NCBI RefSeq assembly: GCF_029888045.1 | Contig: NZ_JARXRN010000016.1 | Span: forward strand, 1-64,000 | Source of the DNA: Luteimonas rhizosphaericola | Lineage (GTDB): Bacteria; Pseudomonadota; Gammaproteobacteria; Xanthomonadales; Xanthomonadaceae | Direction of reading: 5' to 3' | Length of the DNA stretch: 64,000 nt | In this document: one piece after another, positions 48,973-61,787 of the stretch | Layout of the letters: each line of letters opens with the position of its first letter | Position numbering within the stretch: position 1 is the first letter of the stretch | Position numbers and translations under genes: made by a program | The notes under the pieces: model-generated | Seen by the model: the letters and a program-made list of their open reading frames with translations, nothing else | Databases searched by the model: none | What the model was told of the DNA's origin: nothing

Positions 48973-49730
48973 TCAGGCGCGCAGCTTCCAGCCGGTGCGG
49001 AAGATCCACCACACCGCCGCCATGCAGGCCAGCAGGAAGCCGACGATCGCGGCCAGGCTGATGCCCACGTTCACGTCCGAGGTGCCGTAGAAGCTCCAGC
49101 GGAAGCCGCTGACCAGGTAGACCACCGGGTTGAACAGCGCGATCTTCTGCCACACCGGCGGCAGCATGTTGATCGAGTAGAACGCGCCTCCGAGGAAGGT
49201 CAGCGGCGTGACGATCATCAGCGGGATCACCTGCAGCTTCTGGAAATCGTCCGCCCACAGCCCGATGATGAAGCCGAACAGGCTGAAGGTGACCGCCGTC
49301 AGCACGAGGAAGACGACCATCAGCAGTGGATGGGCGATCTCGTAGGGCACGAAGATGCGCGCGGTGACCAGGATCAGCACGCCGAGCATCATCGACTTGG
49401 TGGCCGCCGCGCCCACGTAGCCCAGCACCACCTCCACGTAGGACACCGGCGCCGAGAGCAGCTCGTAGATCGTGCCGGCCCACTTGGGCATGTAGATGCC
49501 GAACGAGGCGTTGGAGATGCTCTCGTTGAGCAGCGAGAGCATGATCAGGCCCGGGATGATGAAGGCGCCGTAGGACACGCCGTCGATCTCGCCCATGCGC
49601 GACCCGATCGCCGCGCCGAAGACGACGAAGTACAGCGACGTCGACAGCACCGGCGAGGCGATGGACTGGGTGATGGTGCGGAAGGTGCGCGCCATCTCGA
49701 AGCGGTAGATGGCGCGGATCGCGTGCCAGT

Positions 49731-49734
<4 letters not shown>
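48973..49734 (-). CDS. yadH: ABC-2 type transporter permease (YadH-like)
   Basis: A 253-residue protein with six predicted helices and the ABC-2 signature [17 protein letters not shown] near the C-terminus. TLYxVVFG and MPPVWQKI regions match YadH/NodJ-type exporters. It pairs with the ATPase gene immediately upstream; their ATG and TGA overlap by 4 bases (49731-49734). The substrate is not known; drug, polysaccharide or lipid export are all seen in relatives. Confidence 0.9.
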
Positions 49735-50672
<938 letters not shown>

Positions 50673-50810
50673 GCGGGACGACCCCAGGCTTGCGAAACCA
50701 GCGCGGATCGTACCGGAGCGCCGGCGGCGGGGTTGTCCCGCCAGCGGGAATGTCCGTCCCTGCGCGCCGCGCGCGGCGTCGCGGTGCGCTTTGCCGTTGC
50801 CCGATGACCG

Positions 50811-51188
50811 CTACGCCCCGGTGCCGGACGTCACCCACGCCAGTGCCTCGGCCTGGCGCTCGGGCGTGAACACGCGATAGCGCACGAATGGCAGCATCGC
50901 GCTTTCCGCACGCGACCCCGCGCGCATCCACGCCTGGTCGGCCACCACGGCCACGCGGCCGAACCTGCGCAGCTGCCCCATCAGCGGCATCGCGCGCGCC
51001 AGGTGCGCGCCGAAGCCCGCCAGTTCCAGGCTGCCGATGGATCGGGTCTCGACGTACATGTGGACCGGGTCGTGCCGCGCGAGGCAGGCCTCCAGCCGGT
51101 CCATCAGCGCGTCGAGGTCCGCGGCGGTGATCCGGTCCTCGATCGCCACCGCGATCACGTCGTCCGGCGCGTGCAGGAAGTGGTGCAT
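50811..51188 (-). CDS. STAS/SpoIIAA-like protein
   Basis: A 125-residue protein with the SpoIIAA-like (DUF3478) STAS fold: [40 protein letters not shown] and [34 protein letters not shown] closes the domain. It is soluble. Members bind lipids or act as small regulatory proteins; the role is unknown. ATG 51188. Confidence 0.85.
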   Translation of the reverse strand: MHHFLHAPDDVIAVAIEDRITAADLDALMDRLEACLARHDPVHMYVETRSIGSLELAGFGAHLARAMPLMGQLRRFGRVAVVADQAWMRAGSRAESAMLPFVRYRVFTPERQAEALAWVTSGTGA

Positions 51189-51373
51189 GGGGGTCTCCGG
51201 TCGCAGCGTCCGTGGCGAAGGCTAGCGCCGGTTGCGTTGCGGCGGCGTCGATGACGTCGGCGGGCCGCCCGCGGATGCCGCGCAGCCCGCGTGCCTGGCC
51301 CTCGCCATGGCGCGATTGGCGCCTTCGCCCGCTTGCGGCGAAGATGCCGCTTTCCACGACCGGAGCACGGTCC

Positions 51374-52630
51374 ATGGCCGAGCAAGGGGACCGACGCAGG
51401 GTCGCAGTCGGCAGGACGTGGCTGGCGGTCGCCGCCGCGCTGCTGCTCCTGCTGGCCGTCTGGGGCGCGTTGCGCCTGCGCGGCCCGTTGCTGCCCGGCT
51501 ACACGGTGGCCAGCGGCCCGCTGGTGCAGAACGTGGTGGCCACCGGGCGCGTGGCGGCACCGTCGCGGATCCAGGTCGGGGCCGAGATCGCGGGCCTGGT
51601 GCTCGAGCGGCGGGTGATGGACGGCGACCGGGTCGCCCCGGGCGACGTGCTGGTGGTGCTGCGCGCGCGCGACCTGGAGGCACGCCGCGACGAAGCGCGC
51701 GCGGCCCTCGCGGCACTGCGCGAGGCCGAGCGCCCCGACGCGGAGGCGCGCGAGCGCCAGGCGCGCGCCGACCTCGCCCAGGCCGAGCGCGAACTGGTGC
51801 GGCGCCGCGAACTGGGCGAGCGCCAGCTGGTCTCGCGCGAGAGCGTCGAGCTCGCGGCACAGGCCGTCGTGGCCGCGCGCGCCGCAGCCGAGCAGGCGCG
51901 GCTGGCCGTCGCGGCGCTGGCGGGGGGCGCGCGCGAAGCGCAGGCGCGCGAGCGCCTTGCCGCCGCCGAGGCGGACCTGGCGCGCGCGGTCGTGCGCGCC
52001 ACCGTCCCCGGCACGGTGCTGGTGCGCAGCGTCGAACCCGGCGACACCGTGACGCCCGGCGAGGTGCTGCTGGAGATCGCGCGCGATGCCCCCGGCGAAG
52101 TGCTGCTGGCGCTGGACGAGAAGAACCTCGACCGGATCGCGCCCGGGCAGTCCGCCACCTGCATCGCCGACGCGTTCCCGGATCGTCCCTTCCCCGCGAC
52201 GGTGCACCACGTGGCGCCGGCGGTCGATCCGGCGCGCGGCACGGTCGACGTCCGCCTGCGCATCGATCCCGCGCCCGGTTTCGTGCGCCAGGACATGACC
52301 GTGACCGCGACCCTGGTCACCGGGCGACGCGACAGCACGCTCGCCGTGCCCAACGACGCGCTGGTCGATGCCGATGCCGGTTCGGATCGCGCCCGCGTGC
52401 TGCGCGTGCGCGACGGGCGCGTGCAGCGCGTGCCGGTGCGCCTGGGCTTGCGCGGGCTGGCGATGAGCGAGGTGGTCGAGGGGCTGGCCGCGGGCGACCG
52501 GGTGGTGGCGGCGGGCGCGCTCGATGCCGCCACCCTGCCCGCGGACGGCGACCGCGTGCGCATCGAGGGCCAGCCCGCACCCGTGGCCGGCGACGCGCGC
52601 CGCGGCGAAGTGCCGGTCCAGTTCGACTGA
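51374..52630 (+). CDS. Periplasmic adaptor (HlyD/MacA type)
   Basis: A 418-residue membrane-fusion protein. An N-terminal membrane anchor ([21 protein letters not shown]) is followed by a barrel-sandwich domain ([40 protein letters not shown]), a long Ala/Arg/Glu-rich coiled-coil hairpin (about 95-195) and beta-barrel regions. It should link the ABC permease below to an outer-membrane channel. The gene is 3 bases from the permease, so co-translated. Confidence 0.9.
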   Translation: MAEQGDRRRVAVGRTWLAVAAALLLLLAVWGALRLRGPLLPGYTVASGPLVQNVVATGRVAAPSRIQVGAEIAGLVLERRVMDGDRVAPGDVLVVLRARDLEARRDEARAALAALREAERPDAEARERQARADLAQAERELVRRRELGERQLVSRESVELAAQAVVAARAAAEQARLAVAALAGGAREAQARERLAAAEADLARAVVRATVPGTVLVRSVEPGDTVTPGEVLLEIARDAPGEVLLALDEKNLDRIAPGQSATCIADAFPDRPFPATVHHVAPAVDPARGTVDVRLRIDPAPGFVRQDMTVTATLVTGRRDSTLAVPNDALVDADAGSDRARVLRVRDGRVQRVPVRLGLRGLAMSEVVEGLAAGDRVVAAGALDAATLPADGDRVRIEGQPAPVAGDARRGEVPVQFD

Positions 52631-52633
52631 GCG

Positions 52634-54581
<1,948 letters not shown>

Positions 54582-54591
54582 GGGAAACAGT

Positions 54592-54628
54592 TGCGGTCGG
54601 ACGGCGACCACGTTCGCGTCCGACCGCA
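54592..54628. terminator. Hairpin between convergent genes, terminator-like
   Basis: TGCGGTCGGACG (54592-54603) and CGTCCGACCGCA (54617-54628) are perfect 12-base complements with a 13-base loop. It lies between the stops of the ABC ATPase (54581) and the lipoprotein gene (54664), so it could serve both strands. A T-run is missing, so Rho-independent action is uncertain. Confidence 0.5.
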
Positions 54629-54663
54629 TCCGCAACGCTATCGAACCAAAGCCGGCATGGACT

Positions 54664-54996
54664 TCAGCATTTTCCTGCTGCCTTGAGCAGCGCGTTGCAC
54701 TGGGTTACGGTGCCGCTGCCCTGCTCGCTGCAGATGGCATCGGACGTGACCACACCGGCATACATCATGCCGCCGCCGGTCACGTAGCAGTTGAAGCGGC
54801 GCCCGTCGTCGGCCACCACCTTGTAGTCGATGCGTCCGGCATCGCCGGTCCGGTCGGTGATCGTGAACTGGTCGGACTCGAGTCCGATCGCGAACGCGGT
54901 GCGTGACACGATGGTGTCGTCTTCGACGCGTGTAGCGCAGCCAGCGAGGGTGATGGTCGTCAGGGCGATCAGGACCAGGTGTGCGCGGTTTTTCAT
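54664..54996 (-). CDS. Small lipoprotein
   Basis: A 110-residue protein. Lipobox ITLAGC (Cys20) follows the signal MKNRAHLVLIALTT. The mature part has KVVADDGRRFNCYVTGGGMMYAG and two further Cys near the C-terminus (DAICSEQ, QCNALLKAAGKC) that may form a disulfide. GGAGG lies 9 bases before the ATG. No family with function recognised. Confidence 0.8.
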   Translation of the reverse strand: MKNRAHLVLIALTTITLAGCATRVEDDTIVSRTAFAIGLESDQFTITDRTGDAGRIDYKVVADDGRRFNCYVTGGGMMYAGVVTSDAICSEQGSGTVTQCNALLKAAGKC

Positions 54997-55403
54997 CCGG
55001 TGTACCTCCATGTCATCCGCCCGAAGACGACGCATCGCGGTGAGACGGGCGGCGAGGCCTGGTCGGATGCGCGCACCGATCCTGGTGCGGGGCCAGTGTC
55101 GCAGCGTGCGGCATCCGTGTCCGTCGGAGAACTCCGACCGACCCGTCCGGAAATACCGCGGCCGACCCGGCCGGCGCCGCGCAGCGGGGAAAATGTTGGA
55201 CACCATCGCGATCACCCACGCGCGCATGCGGTCGCCGCCACCCCGATGGCTGCCTGCCACACGAAGCAGCATGTCCGCCTCCGTCCACGACACGGCGCGC
55301 ATCGTGCCCCGACCATGCGCGCGCGTATGCGGAGCGAGCGGCAACGGCGTCGGGACGCATGGCACACTAGCCCGGCCTCTTCACCAAGTGACCCGGGCCG
55401 ACC

Positions 55404-56207
55404 ATGAGAGTGTCCTTGCTGCGCGTCGTCATCCTGTCCCTGAGCGTCCTGCTGCTGGCATCTGCATCGCTGGCAGCCTTCGCCGCGGATAAACAGACCT
55501 TCGTCCTCGTCCACGGCGCCACCGCCGGGGGCTGGGAGTGGAAGCGGACCGGCGAGTTCCTCACTGCGCAAGGGCATACCGTCTACCGCCCCACCCTGAC
55601 CGGCCTGGGCGAACGTGAGCATCTCGGCAGCACCGAGATCGACCTGGAGACCCACATCCAGGACGTGGTGAATTTGATCCTGTTCGAGGACCTGCACGAC
55701 GTGGTGATCACCGGGCACAGCTACGGCGGCATGGTGGTCACCGGGGTGATGGACCGCATCCCCGAGCGCCTGCGCCACGTGGTGTTCCTGGACGCCGCCG
55801 TGCCGAACGACGGCCAGTCGCTGTGGGACATCTTCGGCAACGATGCGCCGCCCGATCCGGAGCGCTTCAAGGACGGCTACATGCAGGTGCCGTGGGTGAA
55901 GCCGGACGCCACGCCGCCGTACAACGTCAAGCATCCGGTCAAGTGCTTCAGCCAGCCCGTGTCCTACCGCAACCCCGCCGCGCTGGCGCTGCCGGTCACC
56001 TATGTCGCGTTCGTGCCGAAGGACCAGTCCGCCGAGGAGCGGGCGAAGACCGACCGCAGCTGGCGCAACGCGGTCGCGCGTGGTTGGACCATCCGCACCT
56101 TCCCCGGCGGCCACGTCGCCCAGCAGGAAGATCCACGCGGCGTGGCCGGACTGATCGAACGGTCGGTCGACGACCGCAACGGCGCGGCGGCGACCCGCCA
56201 GCCGTAA
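55404..56207 (+). CDS. Exported alpha/beta hydrolase
   Basis: A 267-residue protein with a signal peptide (LLLASASLAAFAA). TFVLVHGATAGGWEWKRTGEFL gives the oxyanion region, VVITGHSYGGMVVTGV carries the nucleophile Ser (about 107), Asp probably lies in LPVTYVAFVPKD, and His is in FPGGHVAQQE. This matches the EstA/methylesterase-like alpha/beta-hydrolase group. It is a periplasmic esterase or lactonase; substrate unknown. Confidence 0.9.
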   Translation: MRVSLLRVVILSLSVLLLASASLAAFAADKQTFVLVHGATAGGWEWKRTGEFLTAQGHTVYRPTLTGLGEREHLGSTEIDLETHIQDVVNLILFEDLHDVVITGHSYGGMVVTGVMDRIPERLRHVVFLDAAVPNDGQSLWDIFGNDAPPDPERFKDGYMQVPWVKPDATPPYNVKHPVKCFSQPVSYRNPAALALPVTYVAFVPKDQSAEERAKTDRSWRNAVARGWTIRTFPGGHVAQQEDPRGVAGLIERSVDDRNGAAATRQP

Positions 56208-56274
56208 CACCGGGGCGGCCGGGCAGCCGGGCGCTCCACTACCGACACCGACCGCCTGTTCGAAGGGAGTCGCC

Positions 56275-57606
56275 ATGCCCGCAGTCGTCGCCCGAACCTT
56301 CGCTGCCCTGCTCGCCTGCCTCGCCGCGCTCGCGGCTGCGCCCGCCCACGCCGCACCCGACCACGCGAGCGCCATGTTCGTGTTCGACGAGGCCCGCACG
56401 CTGTGCGAACGCGACGGCGGCGCGTTGTGGGGCGAATCGCTGTGCGGGCCGATCATGATCGTGGACCCGGCCGACCGCACCGTGGTCGCGAACCAGGCCG
56501 ATCCCGGCGGCGTGCTGGTGGAGCGCGATGGCGCCTTCGTCGGCACCCTGCCGCCCGAGGCCATGCTCGCGAACACGCGCGTGGAATGGTCCGGCACCGC
56601 CTGGACCCAGCTCCTGTGGCCGGTCCCGTTCGAGCCGGCGCTGCTGCGCGTGTTCCTGCTGCACGAGATGTTCCACCGCGTTCAGCCGGCGCTCGGGCTG
56701 GCGCGCGGCGAGGCGGGCAACCGTCATCTCGACACGCTCGACGGCCGCTACCTGCTGCAGCTGGAATGGCGGGCGCTGGCCCGCGCGCTGATGGTGGACG
56801 AGCCCGGCGCGCGCCTCGGCCACGTCACCGATGCGCTTGCGTTCCGCCACGCCCGTCGCGACCTGTTCGAGGGCGCCGGCGACGACGAGACGGCGCTCGA
56901 GATCAACGAGGGGCTCGCCGAATACACCGGCGTGCGGCTGGGGCTGGCGCGGGACGAGCAGCGCCGCGCCTTCGCCGTCTACGACCTGGCGCGCTTCCTC
57001 GACGCGCCCAGTTTCGTGCGCTCGTTCGCCTACGCCAGCGGTCCCGCCTACGGCCTGCTGCTCGACGCCGTCGATCCGGACTGGCGCGGCCGGCTCGGCA
57101 CCGACGCGGACCTGGGCGCCCTGCTGGCGGCAGCGCACCGGATCGATCCCGCGCACCTGGGCGACATCGCGCCACGCACGCGGCACTACGACGCCGACGG
57201 GGCGCTGCGCACCGCGGAGGAGACCCGCGAGCGCGCGCGCCGGGAGCGTCTGTCGGCATGGCGCGCCACGCTGGTGGAAGGCCCGGTGCTGGTGTTGCCG
57301 CTGGCGAAGCCCGGCTTCCAGTTCAATCCGCAGACGCTCGCCGCGCTGGACGGCGTCGGCACCGTCTACCCCACCCTGCGCCTGACCGACGCCTGGGGCG
57401 AACTGGTCGTGACAGACGGCGGCGCGGCCCTGGTGCACGCGGACCGCACGCAGGCGACGGTGGCCCTGCGGCCGGGCGGCGACGGGCGCAGCGGCGAGGG
57501 CTGGACGCTCACGCTGGCGCCGGGCTGGGCGCTGGTACCGGGCGAGCGCGCGGGCGACTCGACCGTCGCGCGGGATCCTGCCCCCGCCTCCCCGCGCAAT
57601 CGCTGA
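56275..57606 (+). CDS. Exported putative zinc metallopeptidase
   Basis: A 443-residue protein with a signal peptide (cleavage near AHAAP). RVFLLHEMFHRVQPAL carries an HExxH motif at 130-134, and EINEGLAEYTG (209-219) supplies a Glu about 80 residues later as the probable third ligand, a gluzincin-like pattern. The C-terminal 130 residues are beta-rich. I do not recognise a named peptidase family. It follows the alpha/beta-hydrolase gene on the same strand. Confidence 0.75.
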   Translation: MPAVVARTFAALLACLAALAAAPAHAAPDHASAMFVFDEARTLCERDGGALWGESLCGPIMIVDPADRTVVANQADPGGVLVERDGAFVGTLPPEAMLANTRVEWSGTAWTQLLWPVPFEPALLRVFLLHEMFHRVQPALGLARGEAGNRHLDTLDGRYLLQLEWRALARALMVDEPGARLGHVTDALAFRHARRDLFEGAGDDETALEINEGLAEYTGVRLGLARDEQRRAFAVYDLARFLDAPSFVRSFAYASGPAYGLLLDAVDPDWRGRLGTDADLGALLAAAHRIDPAHLGDIAPRTRHYDADGALRTAEETRERARRERLSAWRATLVEGPVLVLPLAKPGFQFNPQTLAALDGVGTVYPTLRLTDAWGELVVTDGGAALVHADRTQATVALRPGGDGRSGEGWTLTLAPGWALVPGERAGDSTVARDPAPASPRNR

Positions 57607-57648
57607 GCCCGCCATGCACGCAGACTCGCCGGAAGCCCCGGCCTGCGG

Positions 57649-58257
57649 TCATCCAGCCGCGGCGCGTTCGATCCGGAAGTCGATCGGCTTGTAGCTGAAG
57701 TTGTTCGACTGGCCTGCCGAGCAGGCCGTCATCGCCACCACCAGCGGCATTTCCGCACGCAGGCGGATGTGGTCGCCCGCCTTGCTCAGTGGCGGCAGCA
57801 CCGCCACGGCGCCCGACTGCGGGTCGAAAGTGACGTTCATGAAGATGTTGAAGGCGACCGGGATCCGGTCGCGGCCGATCCCGTAGGGCGCCAGCGCCGA
57901 CGCCAGGTTGCCTTCGCAGCCCGGCCGGCCCTCCGCCTCGCCGTACAGCTTCTCGAACATTTCCTTCGAGCACGGTGTCAGGGTGAAATCGTGCCGGCCG
58001 CAGGTATCGTCGACGATGGTGAACATCGGGCGGCTGCGATTGGAGTACAGCGTGTCGCCGCTCGTCAGCCACAGCTTCGCGGCGTAGTCGATCGAGCGGC
58101 CCGAGGAGAGGTATTCGGCCAGGTCCTCGCGCGCGAATGCGGTGAGGTCGCTCACCTGCTGACCCATGGGGTCCATGACCACGAGTTCGTCGCCTGCCTC
58201 GAGTTCGATCGCGCAGCCCGAACACGGCGCGATGCGGTGCACCTGCGACGCCGTCAT
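57649..58257 (-). CDS. DUF1989 (urea carboxylase-associated) protein
   Basis: A 202-residue protein: DELVVMDPMGQQVSDLTAFAR, TSGDTLYSNRSRPMFTIVDDTCGRHDFTLTPCS and PVAFNIFMNVTFDPQSG match DUF1989, found next to urea carboxylase or in nitrogen metabolism clusters. Conserved Cys/His/Asp residues suggest metal binding. It overlaps the GntA-like gene by 4 bases (58254-58257), so the pair is made together. Confidence 0.88.
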   Translation of the reverse strand: MTASQVHRIAPCSGCAIELEAGDELVVMDPMGQQVSDLTAFAREDLAEYLSSGRSIDYAAKLWLTSGDTLYSNRSRPMFTIVDDTCGRHDFTLTPCSKEMFEKLYGEAEGRPGCEGNLASALAPYGIGRDRIPVAFNIFMNVTFDPQSGAVAVLPPLSKAGDHIRLRAEMPLVVAMTACSAGQSNNFSYKPIDFRIERAAAG

Positions 58258-58958
58258 CGCGGTTTCCTGACGTGGAAGGGACACGACCAGTCGGCCTCGA
58301 CATGGCGCCCGCTGTACTGGCGGGTTTCCGGCGCGGTGCCGAAGTCGGCCAGGTTCGGATTGATGGATCCCTGCAGGGCGACGTCTCGCTGGCGCGTGGC
58401 GGCCTGCATCTTGGCGTAGCGTCCATCGGCGCGCAGGCGGTCGAACTGCCGGTGCGAGTTGAACACCATCACCGGCGCCTCGAACCGGCGCGCCAGGCGC
58501 GAGGCGCCCGGATGCAGGCCGATCACGAAGAACGGGTGGCCCGCCAGGCTCAGGCTGAAACGCGGATCGTCCGGGTCGCGGCTGACGTCTGCAGCCCACG
58601 CCGTGCCGCGGCGCGCGTCGAGGTCGTGCAGCCGCTGCAGCTGCGACCACAGCATCGCCTCGAACCGCCGCTCATCGGCATCGAACGGTCCGTCGAACAG
58701 CGCGACGAAGGAATGCACGGTGGTGTCGGTGTCCGGCATCGCTTCGATGCGACTGGCGAAGGCGGCAAGCGCATCGAGCAGCGGGCCATCGTTGGCGCGG
58801 CTGCCGAGACGCTGCAGTTCGAACGTCTCGATCGCGTCGCGCGCGAGTGCCGCCTTCGAACCGACGCAGGGGAAGTCCTGGTCGGCGATCTTGCCAAGGA
58901 AACGTTGCGAAAGAACATCGCCGGGACCGGCGGGGGACTGCAGGGAGGAGGTCTTCAT
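58254..58958 (-). CDS. YqcI/YcgG (GntA-like) N-hydroxylase family protein
   Basis: A 234-residue protein of the YqcI/YcgG family: FPCVGSKAALARDAIETFELQRL, DDPRFSLSLAGHPFFVIGLHPGASRLARRF, PVMVFNSHRQFDRLR and C-terminal WSCPFHVRKPR (the CPF motif) are typical. GntA of this family N-hydroxylates an arginine derivative in guanitoxin biosynthesis and is described as haem-dependent. The full guanitoxin cluster is absent, so the substrate here is unknown. ATG 58958 is chosen; earlier in-frame codons are unlike the family. Confidence 0.85.
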   Translation of the reverse strand: MKTSSLQSPAGPGDVLSQRFLGKIADQDFPCVGSKAALARDAIETFELQRLGSRANDGPLLDALAAFASRIEAMPDTDTTVHSFVALFDGPFDADERRFEAMLWSQLQRLHDLDARRGTAWAADVSRDPDDPRFSLSLAGHPFFVIGLHPGASRLARRFEAPVMVFNSHRQFDRLRADGRYAKMQAATRQRDVALQGSINPNLADFGTAPETRQYSGRHVEADWSCPFHVRKPR

Positions 58959-59310
58959 GCGGGTCACCCTATCGGGCACGCGGACACGAACGCGTGAGCC
59001 TCCGCACCCCTGCACGAAGCGCGCGCAGTCCAGGTCAGGCGTCATTCACCGGGGTGACGCTCGCGTGCATCCTTGTTACGCGTGCACCCGCACAACACAT
59101 CAAGAACGCTACGCGCCGGTACTGGATCGGCAGACGAGTCGATCGTTCCCTATACCAGGTCAATCGCGCACCAGGCCAGTCGCGCGCGGCCGCATCGCGC
59201 GGCGGACCGGTCATCCTGATGGCCTGGATGCTGTCGCCCGGCGTCGGCGCACACCGGATCCGTGCGCGACGGCGCTGGAGGGCCGGACGTCATCTGGTGG
59301 ACCGACGCGC
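58959..59310. other. 352-base intergenic region
   Basis: It lies between the GntA-like start and the glutaminase stop, both on the minus strand. It has no supported gene or repeat. It contains a stretch of lower GC near 59085-59165 that may hold the promoter of the GntA/DUF1989 pair. Confidence 0.5.
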
Positions 59311-60264
59311 CTAGAACACCGAGAGCCCGGTCATGCGCGTGAACCGGTGCAGGGCGTACCGACCCAGCAATGAATTGCCCTTGTCGTCCAGCCCCGGCGA
59401 CCAGACGCATATGCCCATCACGTGCGGCACCACCGCGACGATGCCGCCGCCGACGCCGCTCTTCGCCGGCAGTCCCACGTAGTAGGCGAAATCCCCCGCG
59501 GCGTCGTAGGTGCCGGCGGTCATCATCACCGAGTTGATGCGGGTGGCGCCTTCGGCGCTGGTGACCTGCACCCCGGACGTGGCGCAGTGGCCCGCGTCGG
59601 CGAGGTACTGCACGCTGCGCGCCAGGTCCACGCAGTCCATGCGCAGCGAGCACTGCAGGTAGTAGAAGGCGAGCACGTCGTCGACGGAGTTCTCGAGGTT
59701 GCCGTAGCTGCGGATGAAGTTCGCCATGGCGACGTTGCGGTGGCCGCTTTCGCGCTCGGACTTCGCCACCACCTCGTCGGAACCGATCTCCGGGTTGCCG
59801 GAACGCGTGCGCATGAATCCGATGAGCGTCGCTTCCGCGTCGTCGTAGCTCGAGAGCACGACGTCGGCCGTGACCAGCGCGCCGGCATTCATGAACGGGT
59901 TGCGGGGGATGCCCTTCTCGTACTCCAGCTGCACCAGCGAGTTGAACGGATCGCCCGAGGGTTCGCGATCGACCCGTTTCCACAGCTCGTCCCCCACCGC
60001 CGACAGCGCCAGCGTGAGCGTGTACACCTTGGACACGCTCTGGATCGAGAACCGCTCCCGTGCATTGCCCACCGCATGGATCTTGCCGTCGGGCAGCGCG
60101 AGCGCCATGCCGAAGCGGTCCTTCGGCACCTCCGCCAGCGAGGGAATGTAGTCGGGGAGCTTGCCCTCGCCGAAGCGCTGCCGCACGTCCTCGTTGATGG
60201 TGCCCAGAATGTCGTCGAGGTCGTGACGGCTGAGATCGTGCGGGTTCTGCGGCGGCTTGCGCAT
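59311..60264 (-). CDS. glsA: Glutaminase
   Basis: A 317-residue serine-dependent beta-lactamase-fold glutaminase that hydrolyses glutamine to glutamate and ammonia. FSIQSVSKVYTLTLAL contains the Ser-x-x-Lys catalytic pair. NPFMNAGALVTADVV, SYGNLENSVDDVLAFYYLQCS and GLPAKSGVGGGIVAVVP are invariant family segments. Length matches the 308-residue bacterial enzymes. It may supply acid resistance or glutamate. Confidence 0.94.
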   Translation of the reverse strand: MRKPPQNPHDLSRHDLDDILGTINEDVRQRFGEGKLPDYIPSLAEVPKDRFGMALALPDGKIHAVGNARERFSIQSVSKVYTLTLALSAVGDELWKRVDREPSGDPFNSLVQLEYEKGIPRNPFMNAGALVTADVVLSSYDDAEATLIGFMRTRSGNPEIGSDEVVAKSERESGHRNVAMANFIRSYGNLENSVDDVLAFYYLQCSLRMDCVDLARSVQYLADAGHCATSGVQVTSAEGATRINSVMMTAGTYDAAGDFAYYVGLPAKSGVGGGIVAVVPHVMGICVWSPGLDDKGNSLLGRYALHRFTRMTGLSVF

Positions 60265-60345
60265 GCGGCTCCGGTCGGGCGGGCGGTGGGCGGCCCAGCC
60301 TAGGCCCCGCGCCCGTAAGACCGCGTCAGGCCCGCTGGCGCGCCG

Positions 60346-61107
60346 CTAGCCGTAGCGCTGGCGATGGCGTTCCAGCGTGCGCGACACCTTCCCCAGGGCC
60401 GACTCCACCTCGGCCGCGAAGCCGCCTTCGGGGAGTTCGCGCACCGCCGAATGGGCGGCGCAGACCACGCGGGTATCGGCCCAGCGCGTCGCCAACGTCC
60501 GCGCCCACTCCGCGTAGGCCGCGGCGGCGCCGGCCTGCGGCCGGAGCGCCTTCGCCAGCATGGGGTGCATGCGCAGGCGCGACACCGGCAGCAGGCGGCG
60601 CAGCACGCCCGGCGCCGCCAGCACGTTGAACGTGTCGTCCACGTGGACGACCCGGCTGCGGCGTTCGCGGACCAGCACGGAAGCTACGTGCACGCGCGGA
60701 TCGGGGCAGACGAAGTCCACGCCGTCGGGCACCGAGAGATCGAACAGGTCGGCCAGCGGATGTTCCTCGCCCCAGGTCTCCACGGGCGGCCCGGTCCACG
60801 GCAGCGCGGGCGCCCGCTCGCGGTGGCGGGCCGTTCCGTACAGCGTCGCCTTCGGGAACAACCGTCGGGTGGGTTCGACGTGCAGGGTATGGAACGGGTG
60901 CACGTGCACCACGGCCGCGACCTGTTCGCCGTTCTCTGTCAGCGCCATCAGCTCGGCCTGCTGCGCCCCGTCGAGCGGACAGCCGTCGACCACGACGAAA
61001 CGACCGTCGCCTCGCCGTACCAGCGACATCTGCGTACCCACGTCGAGGATCCCGGCGATGCGATGCGAGCCGCGGAAGTTCCAGAACGTCTCGGAGAGCC
61101 TGGCCAT
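60346..61107 (-). CDS. Metallo-beta-lactamase-fold-like protein
   Basis: A 253-residue protein. FVVVDGCPLDGAQQAELMALTENGEQVAAVVHVHPFHTLHVEPTRRLFP looks like the start of a metallo-beta-lactamase fold, with the HxHxxH replaced by HVHPFHTLH. SRVVHVDDTFNVLA and VVCAAHSAVREL resemble later metal motifs. It is close to DUF4336-type proteins. It may be an esterase-like hydrolase or a non-catalytic relative. Start at 61107 or 61113. Confidence 0.7.
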   Translation of the reverse strand: MARLSETFWNFRGSHRIAGILDVGTQMSLVRRGDGRFVVVDGCPLDGAQQAELMALTENGEQVAAVVHVHPFHTLHVEPTRRLFPKATLYGTARHRERAPALPWTGPPVETWGEEHPLADLFDLSVPDGVDFVCPDPRVHVASVLVRERRSRVVHVDDTFNVLAAPGVLRRLLPVSRLRMHPMLAKALRPQAGAAAAYAEWARTLATRWADTRVVCAAHSAVRELPEGGFAAEVESALGKVSRTLERHRQRYG

Positions 61108-61401
61108 CGGCACAGCTTAGGCACGCCGCGTGAAGGGGCGGCGAGGCCGGAAGGCGCCGCCCGGCAGCGGCCCACCCCCTAGCCAGTCCCGCCCTGCCGC
61201 GATGGCACGACCGATGCGTTGCGCCGGCGTGGCCCATCCGCCGCGACGTGACGGTCCGCCGTCGTGTCCACGCATCGCCACGCCCGCACCGGCATTCACG
61301 GGAACTTGCCGCGGCGGCGCCCACAGTCGCTGCCGTGGGCGTCGCGACGCACCGCCTGCCCCCTCCCCGTCCGACCACCGCCGCCCGACCCGAGCCACGC
61401 C

Positions 61402-61677
61402 ATGCACGACAAGGACTACTGCGAGACCGCCCTGTTCGAACTCGCCGAAGAGCTCGAGCGCATGTCGGGGAAAGCCGACGCGAAAGTCGATATGGCGGCG
61501 ACCCTGAGCCACGCCGAAGCGACGCTCATGCGCCTGACCGAACCGGACCTCCACGAATGGCTGTGCGCGCGGTTCGAAGCCCTGGCCGAACGGCACGACA
61601 TCGTCGCCCACTGCGCGCATGCGCGTGCCAGTCGACGCGCTGGCGAAGATGCGCAGGCGCCTGCGTCCGCCCCCTGA
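61402..61677 (+). CDS. Small hypothetical protein
   Basis: A 91-residue soluble, helical, acidic protein (CETALFELAEELERMSG, LSHAEATLMRLTEPDLHEWLCARFEALAERHD). No signal or domain recognised. ATG 61402 begins the protein-like part; the open frame upstream is low complexity. Coding is supported by amino-acid composition only. Confidence 0.55.
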   Translation: MHDKDYCETALFELAEELERMSGKADAKVDMAATLSHAEATLMRLTEPDLHEWLCARFEALAERHDIVAHCAHARASRRAGEDAQAPASAP

Positions 61678-61787
61678 GCCGGCGCCCCGTGGTTCAGCGC
61701 GCCGACGTTGGACGCGTCCCGCGCTGACGCGGACTGCGCCGACGCGCGAGGCGGCCGCGCCCCTGCGCGCGACGCGGATACGGGCGC

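Noticed and set aside
54582..54663. A standard Rho-independent terminator
   Set aside because: The 12-base stem is perfect but no T-run follows on either strand, so it is listed only as terminator-like.
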